DNA of 64,000 nucleotides from Streptomyces asoensis. GTDB lineage: Bacteria > Actinomycetota > Actinomycetes > Streptomycetales > Streptomycetaceae. The stretch is taken from assembly GCF_013085465.1 (NCBI RefSeq), contig NZ_CP049838.1:4898001-4962000 (forward strand), read 5' to 3'. The position numbers were made by a program, and so were the translations under genes. Shown one piece after another: positions 1 to 8,141 of the stretch (the stretch's first letter is position 1; each line of letters begins with the position of its first letter). Below the pieces are notes generated by a model. That model saw only the letters and a list, made by a program, of their open reading frames with translations, did not search any database and was not told where the DNA came from.

Positions 1-79
1 GGGCTGCGCACAGGCTACAGGATCTGAGCGGGGGGAACGAGTTCGCGAGCACTCCTCAACGTCTTGTATTGTTTGCCGC

Positions 80-167
80 GGAGGATTCGCCTAGTGGCCT
101 AGGGCGCACGCTTGGAAAGCGTGTTGGGGGCAACCCCTCACGAGTTCGAATCTCGTATCCTCCGCCA
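80..167 (+). tRNA. tRNA-Ser(GGA)
   Basis: The acceptor stem GGAGGAT (80-86) pairs with ATCCTCC (157-163). The anticodon stem CACGC/GCGTG closes the loop TTGGAAA, giving anticodon GGA at 114-116. A long variable arm of the serine type follows, and the T-arm reads GAGTTCGAATCTC. The discriminator base is G164 and a CCA tail is encoded at 165-167. It reads UCC and UCU codons. A strong hairpin lies 20 bp downstream. Confidence 0.96.
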
Positions 168-186
168 GTGCCTCACCGGGCACGAA

Positions 187-224
187 GTCGAAGGGCCCCA
201 CCGTTCGCGGTGGGGCCCTTCGAC
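187..224. terminator. Hairpin terminator after tRNA-Ser(GGA)
   Basis: A 17-bp perfect stem, with left arm starting GTCGAAGGGCCCC, closes on a TTCG tetraloop. Its position just after the tRNA makes it the likely terminator. There is no clear T-run, as is usual in this GC class. Much of the same stem recurs at 1392-1457. Confidence 0.8.
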
Positions 225-287
225 GTTGCCCGCCTCGGTTTCCGTCTCGTTCCGCCGATCCGGGGACATCCGGTGCGGCCGCCTGCG

Positions 288-605
288 ATGCTGCGCGTCA
301 TGCTCATGATCGCCACCACGGCCGCAGCCTCGTCCGACCCGACCGGGGTCCTGGTCCTCCTCGCCGTCCTGGGGGCCGCAGCCGTGTACATCGGAGCGAG
401 GTGGGCCTTCGATCTGCGCGGTGCCGTGGACGCGACGCTGGCGCGCCGACGGGCCGCGTTGGAGCTGAAGGGACAGCGGACGGGAAATCTGGGCCTCGCC
501 GACACCGAAAGCCTCAGCCCCGGGTTCTACAGGCTCATCGGCGGCGTCATGGCCGTGGGAGGACTCGCCCTGCTGACACTGAGCCTGATCCTCGCGATCA
601 ACTGA
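288..605 (+). CDS. Small two-helix membrane protein, unknown function
   Basis: A 105-residue protein if translation starts at the ATG at 288. In-frame ATGs at 300 and 306 are alternatives, and none has a convincing ribosome site. A hydrophobic segment at about residues 17-38 and another near the C-terminus (GGVMAVGGLALLTLSLILAI) flank a charged loop rich in Arg and Leu (LARRRAALELKGQR). This gives a helical hairpin in the membrane. I do not recognise a family. Similar short membrane proteins are common in Streptomyces. The reading frame extends upstream across the tRNA, which is clearly not coding, so the internal start is preferred. Confidence 0.6.
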   Translation: MLRVMLMIATTAAASSDPTGVLVLLAVLGAAAVYIGARWAFDLRGAVDATLARRRAALELKGQRTGNLGLADTESLSPGFYRLIGGVMAVGGLALLTLSLILAIN

Positions 606-877
606 GGCAGATCCTCGCGACCGGGCGCGGAGAGCCGGAGCACCGTGCATCCGATGTCACCACGCACCCGATGTCCAGGGCGTGAAGTGGGTTCCGAAGG
701 TAACGGTCTGTGGTGGGGTTCAGCGGGCGCTTCAGTGGGCTCGCCGACGAAGCCCCAGGTCAGAGGCGCGTGACTGCCCGTGTTCCGGCCGAGGTGATGA
801 TCGCCGTCCGGGTCTGTGACGAACGGCGGAGAAAGACGGCCGCTACGAGTGGCCCATGCAGGCCCATACTGGAGGCA

Positions 878-1099
878 ATGACAAAGCCAACGGCACCGAA
901 GCGCTACTTGCCCACCAGTCCCTTCAAGGCCCCGGCCGCGCCCTCCCCCAAGCACTTCGAGGTGGGCGACCAGGTCACGCACGACATGTACGGCCTCGGC
1001 CGCGTGATCGGCATCGAAGACGGAATCGCGGCACTCGTGGATTTCGGTTCGGCGCAGATGCGGATCTTGAGTCCCTACACCAAGATGAGCAAGCTGTAG
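878..1099 (+). CDS. Conserved 73-residue Streptomyces protein with Tudor-like fold signature
   Basis: A GGAGG sequence lies only two bases before the ATG at 878, so spacing is tight, but the protein reads as genuine. It has a Pro/Lys-rich start followed by FEVGDQVTHDMYGLGRVIGI and VDFGSAQMRI. This pattern of a glycine turn, a valine strand and a VDFG strand resembles the small beta-barrel modules (UvrD/PcrA C-terminal, CarD N-terminal) that bind RNA polymerase or nucleic acid. That resemblance comes from the motif only. No catalytic residues are apparent. The next open frame starts directly after its stop without a start codon. Confidence 0.72.
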   Translation: MTKPTAPKRYLPTSPFKAPAAPSPKHFEVGDQVTHDMYGLGRVIGIEDGIAALVDFGSAQMRILSPYTKMSKL

Positions 1100-1151
1100 G
1101 ACCGCTGTGCCCGGTCACGGCACGCCAGGTCCGTCCACGGCCCTGTAACGA

Positions 1152-1348
1152 ATGGGAGACCTCTCATCGACCCGACCTCGCTGTTCTCCGCTCCGGAAGG
1201 GGCGACTCGCTATGCCACCGCGGCATCGCCGCCTCCGACGACCAACCCCTTCCAGGCCCCGGACTTCGGGGAGGACGAGATCTTCCTGATCGAGGATGCG
1301 CAGGCATCCCTCTCGGGCATGGGTGCGGCTCGACGCCAGGCGAGCTAG
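1152..1348 (+). pseudogene. Probable small gene with a start-proximal frameshift
   Basis: From about 1163 to the TAG at 1346-1348 one frame has the composition of a real acidic protein: IDPTSLFSAPEGATRYATA, then a stretch with TTNPFQAPDFGEDEIF and a C-terminal SGMGAARRQAS. This frame runs back to the previous gene's stop at 1099 without any ATG, GTG or TTG. An ATG at 1152 begins a neighbouring frame (MGDL). It would join the good frame exactly if the CT dinucleotide in CTCTC at 1161-1165 were present once fewer. It may be a decayed gene, a sequencing slip, or a gene using a rare start. I do not know its function. Confidence 0.4.
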
Positions 1349-1391
1349 CTCCGGCCGGTGACAGTGGCCTCGCAGTCGGCCACGCGCCGTC

Positions 1392-1457
1392 CCGGTTCCG
1401 CGCATGCCGAAGGGCCCCACCGTTCGCTGTGGGGCCCTTCGACATGCGCGGAACCGG
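1392..1457. terminator. Very long hairpin between convergent genes
   Basis: A 15-bp perfect outer stem (left arm CCGGTTCCGCGCATG), one C/A mismatch, then a 13-bp perfect stem CGAAGGGCCCCAC around a TTCG loop. The hairpin ends 4 bp before the stop codon of the acyltransferase gene on the minus strand and lies about 45 bp after the open frame on the plus strand. It is probably a bidirectional terminator. The inner stem repeats the tRNA-Ser(GGA) terminator almost exactly. Confidence 0.78.
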
Positions 1458-1461
1458 CGGG

Positions 1462-2757
1462 TCAGCGAGCCCTCTCGGCGAGCAGCGTCAGCTCGTCGAG
1501 GAACGCCTCCGCCAGCAGGCCGGCGTCCTCGCGGCCCGAGTTGGTGGCGACGCTCAGCGTGTGGCCCTTGGTGCAGCCGCCCAGGGCGAAGGTGGCCGTG
1601 TCGGCCGGGGGCACCATGGGGACGATGGTGAGGTGGCGCAGCGGTCGCCCGGCCAGGGTCTGGCCCCGCTCGCGCAGATGGACGTAGGAGCAGGCTGCCG
1701 GCGCGTACGCGGGCGCGAAGATCTTTCCGCCGGCCAGCGCCAGGGTCGCCCCGGGGACCGCCGCGAGCGTGCCCTCGACCAGCTTCTCGGCGGTGCGCCG
1801 GGGCCGGGTGACGGTGGTCAGCAGGCCGGTGCACGCGCTCAGGCGGGCCGCCGGGTCGGAGAGCGTCACCGGCGCCGGCACCCGGACGTTGGCGAACGCG
1901 TTGCCGAGGAACTCACCGCAGTCGTCGGGCCGTTCGTCGACCGGGACCGACAGCCACACCTGCCGCGCATCCGGATCCCGGTCACCGCCGCCGGAATCCG
2001 AAGCCGCCAGGCAGGCGCGCAGGACTCCGGAGACCGTCGCCAGGAACACCTCGTTGGTGGTCGCCGGACGCGCGGAGCCCGCCGCTCCCACGCAGACGGC
2101 CGCGCGCGCGGCCCGCAGGACGTCGGCGCGCAGCCGTACGACGGTGTACGCGGGCTCCCGCGGGCCCCGGTGCGGCAGCGGCACCGCACGGCCCGTGGTG
2201 AGCAGGCCCGGCGGGCCGCCCCCCGTCGGGCCGGGGCGGACCGTCCGTCGCCGGGGGCCGGGCACCGCCAGGGACGCGGCGCCGTCCAGCGGCCGGCCGT
2301 CGTCGAAGAGGGCGCGCAGCAGGGTCGTCAGGGAACGGCCGTCGAGCAGGCTGTGGTGCATCCGGAACAGCAGGGAGAACTCCCCTTCCGTCGCCCCGCG
2401 CAGCAGGTGGAGGCTCCATGGCGGCCGGTCGGTCGGGAACGGCGTGTGGAACCACTGCCGGACCGCGTCCCGGAGGGTGAGGTCGGCGCTGTCGATCTGC
2501 CGGGCCAGGTCGTGGCCGTCCCGCCGCGCCCAGCGGTGCCGGCCGGTCCACCAGGCCAGGCCCGTCCGGGCGCCGCCGGGAGCGACCAGGGTCTGGGTGA
2601 GCCTGGGCAGCGCCTTCCAGCGTTCCTCCACCAACGCCCGCAGCTCGTCCAACGACGGTGGGGCGCCCGCGAGGTCCAGGGCGATCCCGGCGTTGGGCGG
2701 GCCGAACGGCCAGCGGGCCATCCCCTCTTCCATCAAGGGCAGATGCGATCCGGGCAT
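1462..2757 (-). CDS. WS/DGAT-type acyltransferase (wax ester/triacylglycerol synthase family)
   Basis: A 431-residue protein of the acyl-CoA-dependent O-acyltransferase family. The catalytic HHxxxDG motif is HHSLLDG at residues 134-140. The N-terminal PLMEEGMARW and the later VPVDERPDDCGEFLGNAF match the usual family blocks. Family members esterify fatty acyl-CoA to an alcohol or diacylglycerol at the inner membrane. The length is slightly under the usual 450-480. An AGGAG lies 7-8 bp before the ATG, preceded in the leader by three 16-bp direct repeats. The divergent glycosyltransferase and the thioesterase after it suggest a small lipid or glycolipid modification locus, which is inference only. 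Confidence 0.82.
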   Translation of the reverse strand: MPGSHLPLMEEGMARWPFGPPNAGIALDLAGAPPSLDELRALVEERWKALPRLTQTLVAPGGARTGLAWWTGRHRWARRDGHDLARQIDSADLTLRDAVRQWFHTPFPTDRPPWSLHLLRGATEGEFSLLFRMHHSLLDGRSLTTLLRALFDDGRPLDGAASLAVPGPRRRTVRPGPTGGGPPGLLTTGRAVPLPHRGPREPAYTVVRLRADVLRAARAAVCVGAAGSARPATTNEVFLATVSGVLRACLAASDSGGGDRDPDARQVWLSVPVDERPDDCGEFLGNAFANVRVPAPVTLSDPAARLSACTGLLTTVTRPRRTAEKLVEGTLAAVPGATLALAGGKIFAPAYAPAACSYVHLRERGQTLAGRPLRHLTIVPMVPPADTATFALGGCTKGHTLSVATNSGREDAGLLAEAFLDELTLLAERAR

Positions 2758-2768
2758 GAGACTGCTCC

Positions 2769-2816
2769 TGTCGTGGGCCGTCCGTGTCGTGGGCCGGTCC
2801 TGTCGTGGGCCGGCTG
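2769..2816. repeat. Three 16-bp direct repeats in the acyltransferase leader
   Basis: TGTCGTGGGCCG begins at 2769, 2785 and 2801, a strict 16-bp period, just upstream of the acyltransferase start codon. It could be an operator array, a slippage repeat or both. The period is not a multiple of three and the repeat lies outside any convincing gene. Confidence 0.7.
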
Positions 2817-3083
2817 CTGGGGGACGACGTCCTGTACCCCCAACGGCCGATCGGACCGGCGGTCACGTCCGCCGCGTCACCGGCCGCCTCGCCAGGTACC
2901 TCTCAGGTGTTCCGCAGGTGTCAACGCGCGGCCGTGGAGGCTCCCTGATGGGGTGACACTGCCGCAGGTTTGCGGTCACGAACGGTGTCGGTGCGCCTTT
3001 AATCGGGACTCCGCGTCCGCCGTCCGGGCGCCCCGTTCCCGAGTCCCCCGCCCCGGCTCCGTGCCGGACAGGAGTTGTGTGTC

Positions 3084-4244
3084 GTGCCTGGTACTCATCC
3101 GAATCCCGCGCACATCGCCGTGTTCAACGTTCCGATGCACGGGCACGTGAATCCGACCCTGGGGGTCGTCGAGGAGCTCGTCCGGCGGGGGCACCGGGTC
3201 AGTTACGCCGTCACCGAGGACTTCGTGCACCAGGTGAAGGCGGCCGGTGCCGAGCCCGTGCTCTACCCGGACGCGGGGGACGGCTCGGACGCGCCGGAGG
3301 ACATGGGCGAGGGGTTCGCGCGGGTCGTCGAGGTGGCGCTGGCGTCCCTGCCGGCCCTGACCCGGGCGTTCGGCAGGGACCGTCCGGACCTGGTGCTGTG
3401 CGACATCTACGCCTTCTCGGGCCTGCTGCTCGGGGCACGGTGGCAGCTGCCGACCGTCGTGGCGTCGCCCACCCATCTCGCCTACGACGGCATCGTCCCC
3501 GAGTTCTTCGGCGTGCCCGGCCTCCCGCAGCTGCCGGGCTTCGCGCGGCTGGTGGCCGCCTTCGCCGACCAGGGGATCGAAGCCGCGCGGATCCAGGACC
3601 TCGTACGGCCGGAACACGCCGTCGCGTTCTTCCCCCGGGCCTTCCAACGCAGAGCGGACACCGTCGCGGCACAGCGCGTCGCGTATGTCGGACCGGCGCT
3701 CGGGGACCGCTCCTACCAGGGTTCCTGGCAGCCGCCGCGGCCCGACGTGCCCGTGCTGCTGGTCTCGCTGGGCTCCCAGTTCACCCGGCGGCCGGAGTTC
3801 TACCGGTCCTGCGTCCAGGCGTTCGCCGAGCTGCCCTGGCATGTGGTCATGTCCGTCGGCGCCGTCCCGCCGGACGGGCTGGGGCCGCTGCCCGCCAATG
3901 TCGAGGTCCATCCCCACGTGCCCCAGCTGGCCGTGCTCGCGCATGCGGACGCCTTCGTCACCCACGCCGGAATGGGCGGCACGATGGAGGCCCTGCACTA
4001 CGGCGTCCCGCTGGTGGCGGTCCCGCAGATGGCCGAGCAGCGGGTCAACGCCGACCGGATCGAACGCCTCCGGCTGGGCGTCCACCTGCCGCGCGAGAGC
4101 GTCACCCCCGAGGCGCTGCGCGAGGCCGTCCTGCGGGTCTCGTCCGACCGGGACATCCGCGCGGGCGTGTCCGCCATGCGCCGGGAGATCGCGGCGGCCG
4201 GCGGGGCGGGAGCCGCGGCCGACCTGATCGAGCGGGCCCTGTAG
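3084..4244 (+). CDS. MGT-family UDP-glycosyltransferase (GT1 fold)
   Basis: A 386-residue protein starting at the GTG at 3084, 9 bp after AGGAG at 3070-3074. An upstream TTG at 3075 is in frame but lies against that ribosome site. The N-terminal HGHVNPTL near residue 20 is the acceptor-side motif of macrolide glycosyltransferases (OleD, MGT). The C-terminal HVPQLAVLAHADAFVTHAG followed by GGTMEAL is the nucleotide-sugar-binding signature. It is probably cytoplasmic, adding glucose or a similar sugar to a small hydrophobic acceptor. It lies divergent to the acyltransferase and 87 bp upstream of a thioesterase. The substrate cannot be told. Detoxifying macrolide glucosylation is one option and lipid glycosylation another. 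Confidence 0.85.
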   Translation: MPGTHPNPAHIAVFNVPMHGHVNPTLGVVEELVRRGHRVSYAVTEDFVHQVKAAGAEPVLYPDAGDGSDAPEDMGEGFARVVEVALASLPALTRAFGRDRPDLVLCDIYAFSGLLLGARWQLPTVVASPTHLAYDGIVPEFFGVPGLPQLPGFARLVAAFADQGIEAARIQDLVRPEHAVAFFPRAFQRRADTVAAQRVAYVGPALGDRSYQGSWQPPRPDVPVLLVSLGSQFTRRPEFYRSCVQAFAELPWHVVMSVGAVPPDGLGPLPANVEVHPHVPQLAVLAHADAFVTHAGMGGTMEALHYGVPLVAVPQMAEQRVNADRIERLRLGVHLPRESVTPEALREAVLRVSSDRDIRAGVSAMRREIAAAGGAGAAADLIERAL

Positions 4245-4331
4245 CCCCGCAGTCCCCGTAGCCCCGGCACCGGTACCGCGTACCGGCCAGGAGGCCGGGA
4301 CCCCTGTTCCGATGTTCCGAGGAGTGACACC

Positions 4332-4823
4332 TTGACCCTGACCCACGCCCTGGCGTCCGACATCCGCCGCACCAGCACCGGGCGCACGCCCCTCGAGGTG
4401 CCGGACTGTCGACCGCACCTCTATCTCCGCCAGGTACGCATGAGCGACCTGGACTCCATGAACCATGTGAACAACGTCCGGCTGCTGGAGATGATCCAGG
4501 ACGCCCATATGGACATGTTCTATCTGCGCCCCGGACTGCCCGGGCAGGAGATCCGCCCGAGGTTCGTCTACGCACGCCACGAACTCGACTACACGGAACC
4601 CCTCGTCCTCCAGCCGGAGCCGGTCACCATCACCACGACCATCGGTGACCTGCGCCGCTCGACCTTCCGCGTCACCAGCCGCGTCACCCGCGACGCCCAG
4701 GTGTTCTGCACCTGTGTGAGCACGGCCGTCGCCTACGATCCGGACGCCCGGTGCTCCCGCCGGCTCGAGGAGGAGGAACGTGCCCTCGCGGCCCGTCACG
4801 CCACTCCCGACCCGGTGCGCTGA
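4332..4823 (+). CDS. Acyl-CoA/acyl-ACP thioesterase, 4HBT hot-dog family
   Basis: A 163-residue single hot-dog domain. The TTG start at 4332 has GAGGAG about 9 bp upstream. The segment MSDLDSMNHVNNVRLLEMI matches the 4HBT catalytic-helix motif (DxDxxGHVNN-like, with the first Asp of DLD probably catalytic). The domain continues through ARHELDYTEPL and a strand-rich C-terminal half. Such enzymes hydrolyse acyl thioesters in the cytoplasm. It follows the glycosyltransferase on the same strand with an 87-bp gap, so cotranscription is plausible. The C-terminal tail is charged and probably disordered. Confidence 0.82.
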   Translation: MTLTHALASDIRRTSTGRTPLEVPDCRPHLYLRQVRMSDLDSMNHVNNVRLLEMIQDAHMDMFYLRPGLPGQEIRPRFVYARHELDYTEPLVLQPEPVTITTTIGDLRRSTFRVTSRVTRDAQVFCTCVSTAVAYDPDARCSRRLEEEERALAARHATPDPVR

Positions 4824-4867
4824 CCGGCCGCCCGGCTGAGGGCGGCCCCTGTCTCAGTGCCCCTGGC

Positions 4868-6820
4868 TCAGCGCACGATCTCCACCGGCTTCGACTCACT
4901 CACCTGGTCGGTCTCCGACACCCGTACCGTCACCTTCATCTCCCAGGTGCCGGACAGCGGCAGGTTGACCGTGTCGGCGGCCCAGTAGCCGCCCCGGTCG
5001 GTGACCTTGGCGTCGAGGGGGCCGATGTCCTGGTCGGGCAGGCTGAAGGAGATGCGCAGCTCGGGGATGCTGACGAAGCCGCCGTCGGGGCCGTAGACCA
5101 CGGCCTGGAGGCCGTTGTCGCCGACCCGGCCCGGATCGAGGGTGACCTGCACCTTGCCGCTGACGCCGCGGACACCGGGGGCGCCGGAGCCGATGGTGAA
5201 GGGGATGTTGGTCACGGAGGCCACGGGCAGCCCGGCGGACTGTTCCGCCGTCGCCGCCTCGGCCGCCGCCCGGCCCGGCAGGGTGCCCGTCAGGACGGTC
5301 GTGAAGACGAGGACGACGACGGAGACCACGACCTCGGCCAGCACGGAGCGGCGCAGCGCCCGGCGTTGGGCGTCCTCGGCCGGGGTGAGGGCCGTACCGG
5401 CCGGCGGCCGGGGCTTCTCGGGCAGCGACGGGCCGCTCACCGGGGCGTCGACCGTGCCGTCCACCCGATCTCCCGCCAGGCCGTCCACCGCGCCTTCGGC
5501 CCGGCCGCCCACCGGCTCCGGTACCCGCGCCTCCCGCACCTCGGCAGCCTCCACCGTCACGTTCCTCGCCGTCCTTTCGCTTGTCACCGTCCGCCGCGAG
5601 CGGGCCCCCGCCAGCAGCAGCAGCGTCACCGCGGCCAGCTTGGCCAGCAGGACCCGCCCGTACGTCGTGTCCGTCAGCGCGGACACGGAGCCGAGGCCAC
5701 GCCAGGACTGGTAGACGCCCGTCACCACCAGGACGGTCACCGAGAGGCCCGCCAGCTGCGAGAAGCGGCCGACCACGCGCGACGGGACGGACGCGCGGTA
5801 GAACAGGGTGAGCAGGGCAGCGAGGCCGCCCAGCCACACCGCCATCGCCAGCAGGTGCAGCACCGTGGACGTCATCGCCGCGGGCACCTGGATACCTGCC
5901 GACGCGTGTTCGGCGCCCGCCCAGGTCAGGGCCAGGCCCACGGCCAGCGCGGCGCCGGTCAGCAGCGCAGCGCGGGACGGCGGCTTCCCCTCCCGGAGGG
6001 CCTTCCGCTGCCAGAGCAGAAGCGCCGCGGCCGCCGCGAGCAGCACGAGGCGCGCCACCAGGGCCAGGCCCGGCCGGGTGCCCAGCGTGCGGGTCAGACC
6101 CGACGGGTCCAGGGCCTGCACGGGGCCGGTACCGGTCTCGTAGGGGGCGCGGAGCAGCAGCAGGAACACCGTCGATCCGGCGAGCGCCCACCAGCCGGCC
6201 AGCAGCAGCCTGCGCAGCGGCCGGACGTCCGGCGGGCGGCAGACGGCGATGAAGGCGGCCGTGCCGATGAGGAGCGCCGCGGCGAGGTACGCGAGGTAGC
6301 GGCCGATGTTGAAGAGGCCTCCGGTGGCCGGGTTCTCCACGGAGGTGCTGGGCAGGGCCGGCGGGGTCGCGGACGGCGTACCCACCGAGAAGGTGAAGGC
6401 GCCGGCGATCGGGTGGCTGTCCGCCGACACCACGCGCCAGGCCACCGTGAACGTGCCGGTGCCGAGCTTGCCGGGGAGCTTGATCCGCGCCGTGTCGGCG
6501 CGGCCGTCCGCGTGGCCCGCCTCGCCCGTGTCGACCCGCCGGTTGTCGGGGTCGAAGACGCGGAAGGAGTCGTCGAGCAGGCCTACGGACTCGGTGAAGG
6601 TGAGGGTGATGGCGTCGGGGGCCGTCTTGACGACGCTTCCGTCGGCGGGATCGGCGCTGCGGAGGGCGGCGTGCGCCGAGGCCGGGCCGCCGCCGAGGAG
6701 GAGCAGGACCAGCACGGTGCCCAGCAGCACCAGCCCTTGAAGTCCCCTTCGGCCGACGCCGCGTCCCCCGCCGCCGTAGCGCCCACCACCGTGTCGTCCG
6801 CCATCTCGCCCTTCGCTCAC
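4868..6820 (-). CDS. CopC-CopD fusion copper resistance/import protein
   Basis: A 650-residue protein starting at GTG 6820 with GGAG 7 bp upstream. The order is a signal peptide (hydrophobic core, then ASAHA), a CopC domain beginning HAALRSADPADGSVV and ending HPIAGAFTFSVG, and a CopD domain with about eight membrane helices. A Pro/Val linker and one more helix follow, then a C-terminal YtkA/FixH-like beta domain (residues about 530-650). CopC binds copper through the N-terminal His exposed after signal cleavage, and CopD is the membrane channel. The fusion resembles Bacillus YcnJ. It stands alone, with no CueR-like or CopZ-like neighbour, so its regulation cannot be read here. Confidence 0.86.
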   Translation of the reverse strand: MSEGRDGGRHGGGRYGGGGRGVGRRGLQGLVLLGTVLVLLLLGGGPASAHAALRSADPADGSVVKTAPDAITLTFTESVGLLDDSFRVFDPDNRRVDTGEAGHADGRADTARIKLPGKLGTGTFTVAWRVVSADSHPIAGAFTFSVGTPSATPPALPSTSVENPATGGLFNIGRYLAYLAAALLIGTAAFIAVCRPPDVRPLRRLLLAGWWALAGSTVFLLLLRAPYETGTGPVQALDPSGLTRTLGTRPGLALVARLVLLAAAAALLLWQRKALREGKPPSRAALLTGAALAVGLALTWAGAEHASAGIQVPAAMTSTVLHLLAMAVWLGGLAALLTLFYRASVPSRVVGRFSQLAGLSVTVLVVTGVYQSWRGLGSVSALTDTTYGRVLLAKLAAVTLLLLAGARSRRTVTSERTARNVTVEAAEVREARVPEPVGGRAEGAVDGLAGDRVDGTVDAPVSGPSLPEKPRPPAGTALTPAEDAQRRALRRSVLAEVVVSVVVLVFTTVLTGTLPGRAAAEAATAEQSAGLPVASVTNIPFTIGSGAPGVRGVSGKVQVTLDPGRVGDNGLQAVVYGPDGGFVSIPELRISFSLPDQDIGPLDAKVTDRGGYWAADTVNLPLSGTWEMKVTVRVSETDQVSESKPVEIVR

Positions 6821-6894
6821 GTCACCGCTCCGCCTTGCCTGAGACTCGAGACCCGTGTGCTCGGAGATACGTACGCATGCACAAGGCATCCGGT

Positions 6895-7659
6895 TCACCA
6901 CGTCGGGCGCGCCGACACCCCGCCGTCCACCACCAGGTCGTGTCCGGTGATCCAGGACGCGAGCGGCGAGGCCAGGAAGACGCAGGCGTCGCCGACGTCC
7001 TCCGGGCGGCCCAGCCGGCCGACCGCGACCGCCTCCCGCCACCGCCGCACCCCCTCGGGCCACGCCTCGGCCAGCCCCTCCCGGTCGATCAGCCCGGGTG
7101 AGACCGTGTTCACACGGATGCCGTACGCCCCGTACTCCTGGGCCGCCGCCCGCGCGTGCATCACGACGGCGGCCTTGGAGGCGGCGTAGTGGGCGTGCCC
7201 CGGGGCCGGCCTCGCCGCTTCGACGGAGGCGATGTGCGTGATGCTGCCCCCTCGCTCCCGCATCACCTCCGCCCCCGCCTGCGTGCAGGCGAACACGCTG
7301 GTCAGGTTGGTGTCCACGACCTCCCGCCAGTCGGCCGCCGGCATCCCGGGCAGGTCCTGCACCGGCTGTACGCCCGCGTTGTTCACCAACGCGTCGAGCC
7401 GTCCGCCGCCCCACTCGGCGGCCTGGGCCACCACCTTGTGGCACTCGTCCTCGACGGTCAGATCGGCGCCGGCCAGGACGACGGCCCGCGCCCCGGTCCC
7501 GTCGGCGATCTCCTCGGCGAGCGCGTGGGCCGCCTCGGTCCCCGTACGACAGTGCAGCGCCACCGCCGCGCCCTCCTGGGCGAACCGCAGTGCGATGCCG
7601 CGCCCGATACCGCCGCCCGCACCCGTGATCAGGGCCACCCGGCCCGCCAGCAACGTCAT
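6895..7659 (-). CDS. SDR-family NAD(P)-dependent oxidoreductase
   Basis: A 254-residue classical short-chain dehydrogenase. It has the cofactor motif TGAGGGIG near residues 12-19, NNAG in the middle, the catalytic Ser in HIASVEAA, and YAASK as the Tyr/Lys pair. The sequence ends with DLVVDGG as in most family members. The ATG at 7659 overlaps the upstream stop as ATGA and is preferred. A GTG at 7668 would add three residues. It is the last gene of the iron-box operon that begins with the penicillin acylase. The substrate is unknown. Confidence 0.88.
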   Translation of the reverse strand: MTLLAGRVALITGAGGGIGRGIALRFAQEGAAVALHCRTGTEAAHALAEEIADGTGARAVVLAGADLTVEDECHKVVAQAAEWGGGRLDALVNNAGVQPVQDLPGMPAADWREVVDTNLTSVFACTQAGAEVMRERGGSITHIASVEAARPAPGHAHYAASKAAVVMHARAAAQEYGAYGIRVNTVSPGLIDREGLAEAWPEGVRRWREAVAVGRLGRPEDVGDACVFLASPLASWITGHDLVVDGGVSARPTW

Positions 7660-8141
7660 GGACGGCACAGTTCCGTGATGAGGGCGGCCCGGTCCGGGTG
7701 ACGCGCCGTGAGGTCGGCCGCGTCACCGTGTTCGTAGTCCCCGTAGGTGAAGCCGGGGGCCATCGTGCAGCCGAAGAAGGTCCAGGCGCCCCCGGCGGCC
7801 ACCCGCGCGCCCATCCAGGTGCGCGCGGGCACGGTGAGCTGCGGCTGCTGCCCGCCGAGGAGGTCCGGGCCGAGCACCGCCGTACGGGAGGTGCCGTCGG
7901 GGGCGAGGAGCAGCAGCGTGAGCGGGTCGCCGAGGTAGAAGTGCCAGACCTCGTCGGTGGGCAGGCGGTGCAGGGCCGAGAAGTCGTCGGCGGTGAGCAG
8001 CGCGACGATCGCGGAGCCGGCGGGGCGGCCGTCCGGCCCCTCCGGCCCCGCCCAGGTACGGCGGAACAGGCCTCCCTCGCGGGGGATCGGCTCCAGGTCG
8101 TAGTGCGCGACGAGGTCTTCGGGGGTGAGCGGTGAGGTCAC
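7656..8141 (-). CDS. Cupin-fold protein of the DUF985 type
   Basis: A 161-residue protein. The start is the GTG at 8141, which overlaps the stop of the upstream acetyltransferase gene as GTGA. The motif pattern is FRRTWAG, LTADDFSALHRLPTDEVWHF and YLGDPL, ending with PGFTYGDYEHGDAADL. This is typical of the DUF985 cupins, whose members are thought to bind small metabolites, with no settled reaction. The gene sits inside an operon with four-base overlaps on both sides, so translation is coupled and the protein probably acts in the same pathway. Confidence 0.8.
   Translation of the reverse strand: MTSPLTPEDLVAHYDLEPIPREGGLFRRTWAGPEGPDGRPAGSAIVALLTADDFSALHRLPTDEVWHFYLGDPLTLLLLAPDGTSRTAVLGPDLLGGQQPQLTVPARTWMGARVAAGGAWTFFGCTMAPGFTYGDYEHGDAADLTARHPDRAALITELCRP

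Noticed and set aside
1100..1151. Extension of the 878-1099 gene into the next open frame by stop readthrough
   Set aside because: The frame continues in phase after TAG, but the intervening codons look non-coding and no readthrough context is evident.
856..3150. 764-codon plus-strand open frame
   Set aside because: It crosses the 878-1099 gene and the reverse complement of the acyltransferase gene, is Arg/Gly/Pro-rich without domain signals, and lacks a ribosome site.
4868..7726. Single 952-residue minus-strand protein joining the SDR region to the CopC-CopD gene
   Set aside because: The upstream part is out of frame with the real SDR gene and reads as arbitrary Arg/Gly sequence. GTG 6820 has a good ribosome site and begins a signal peptide.
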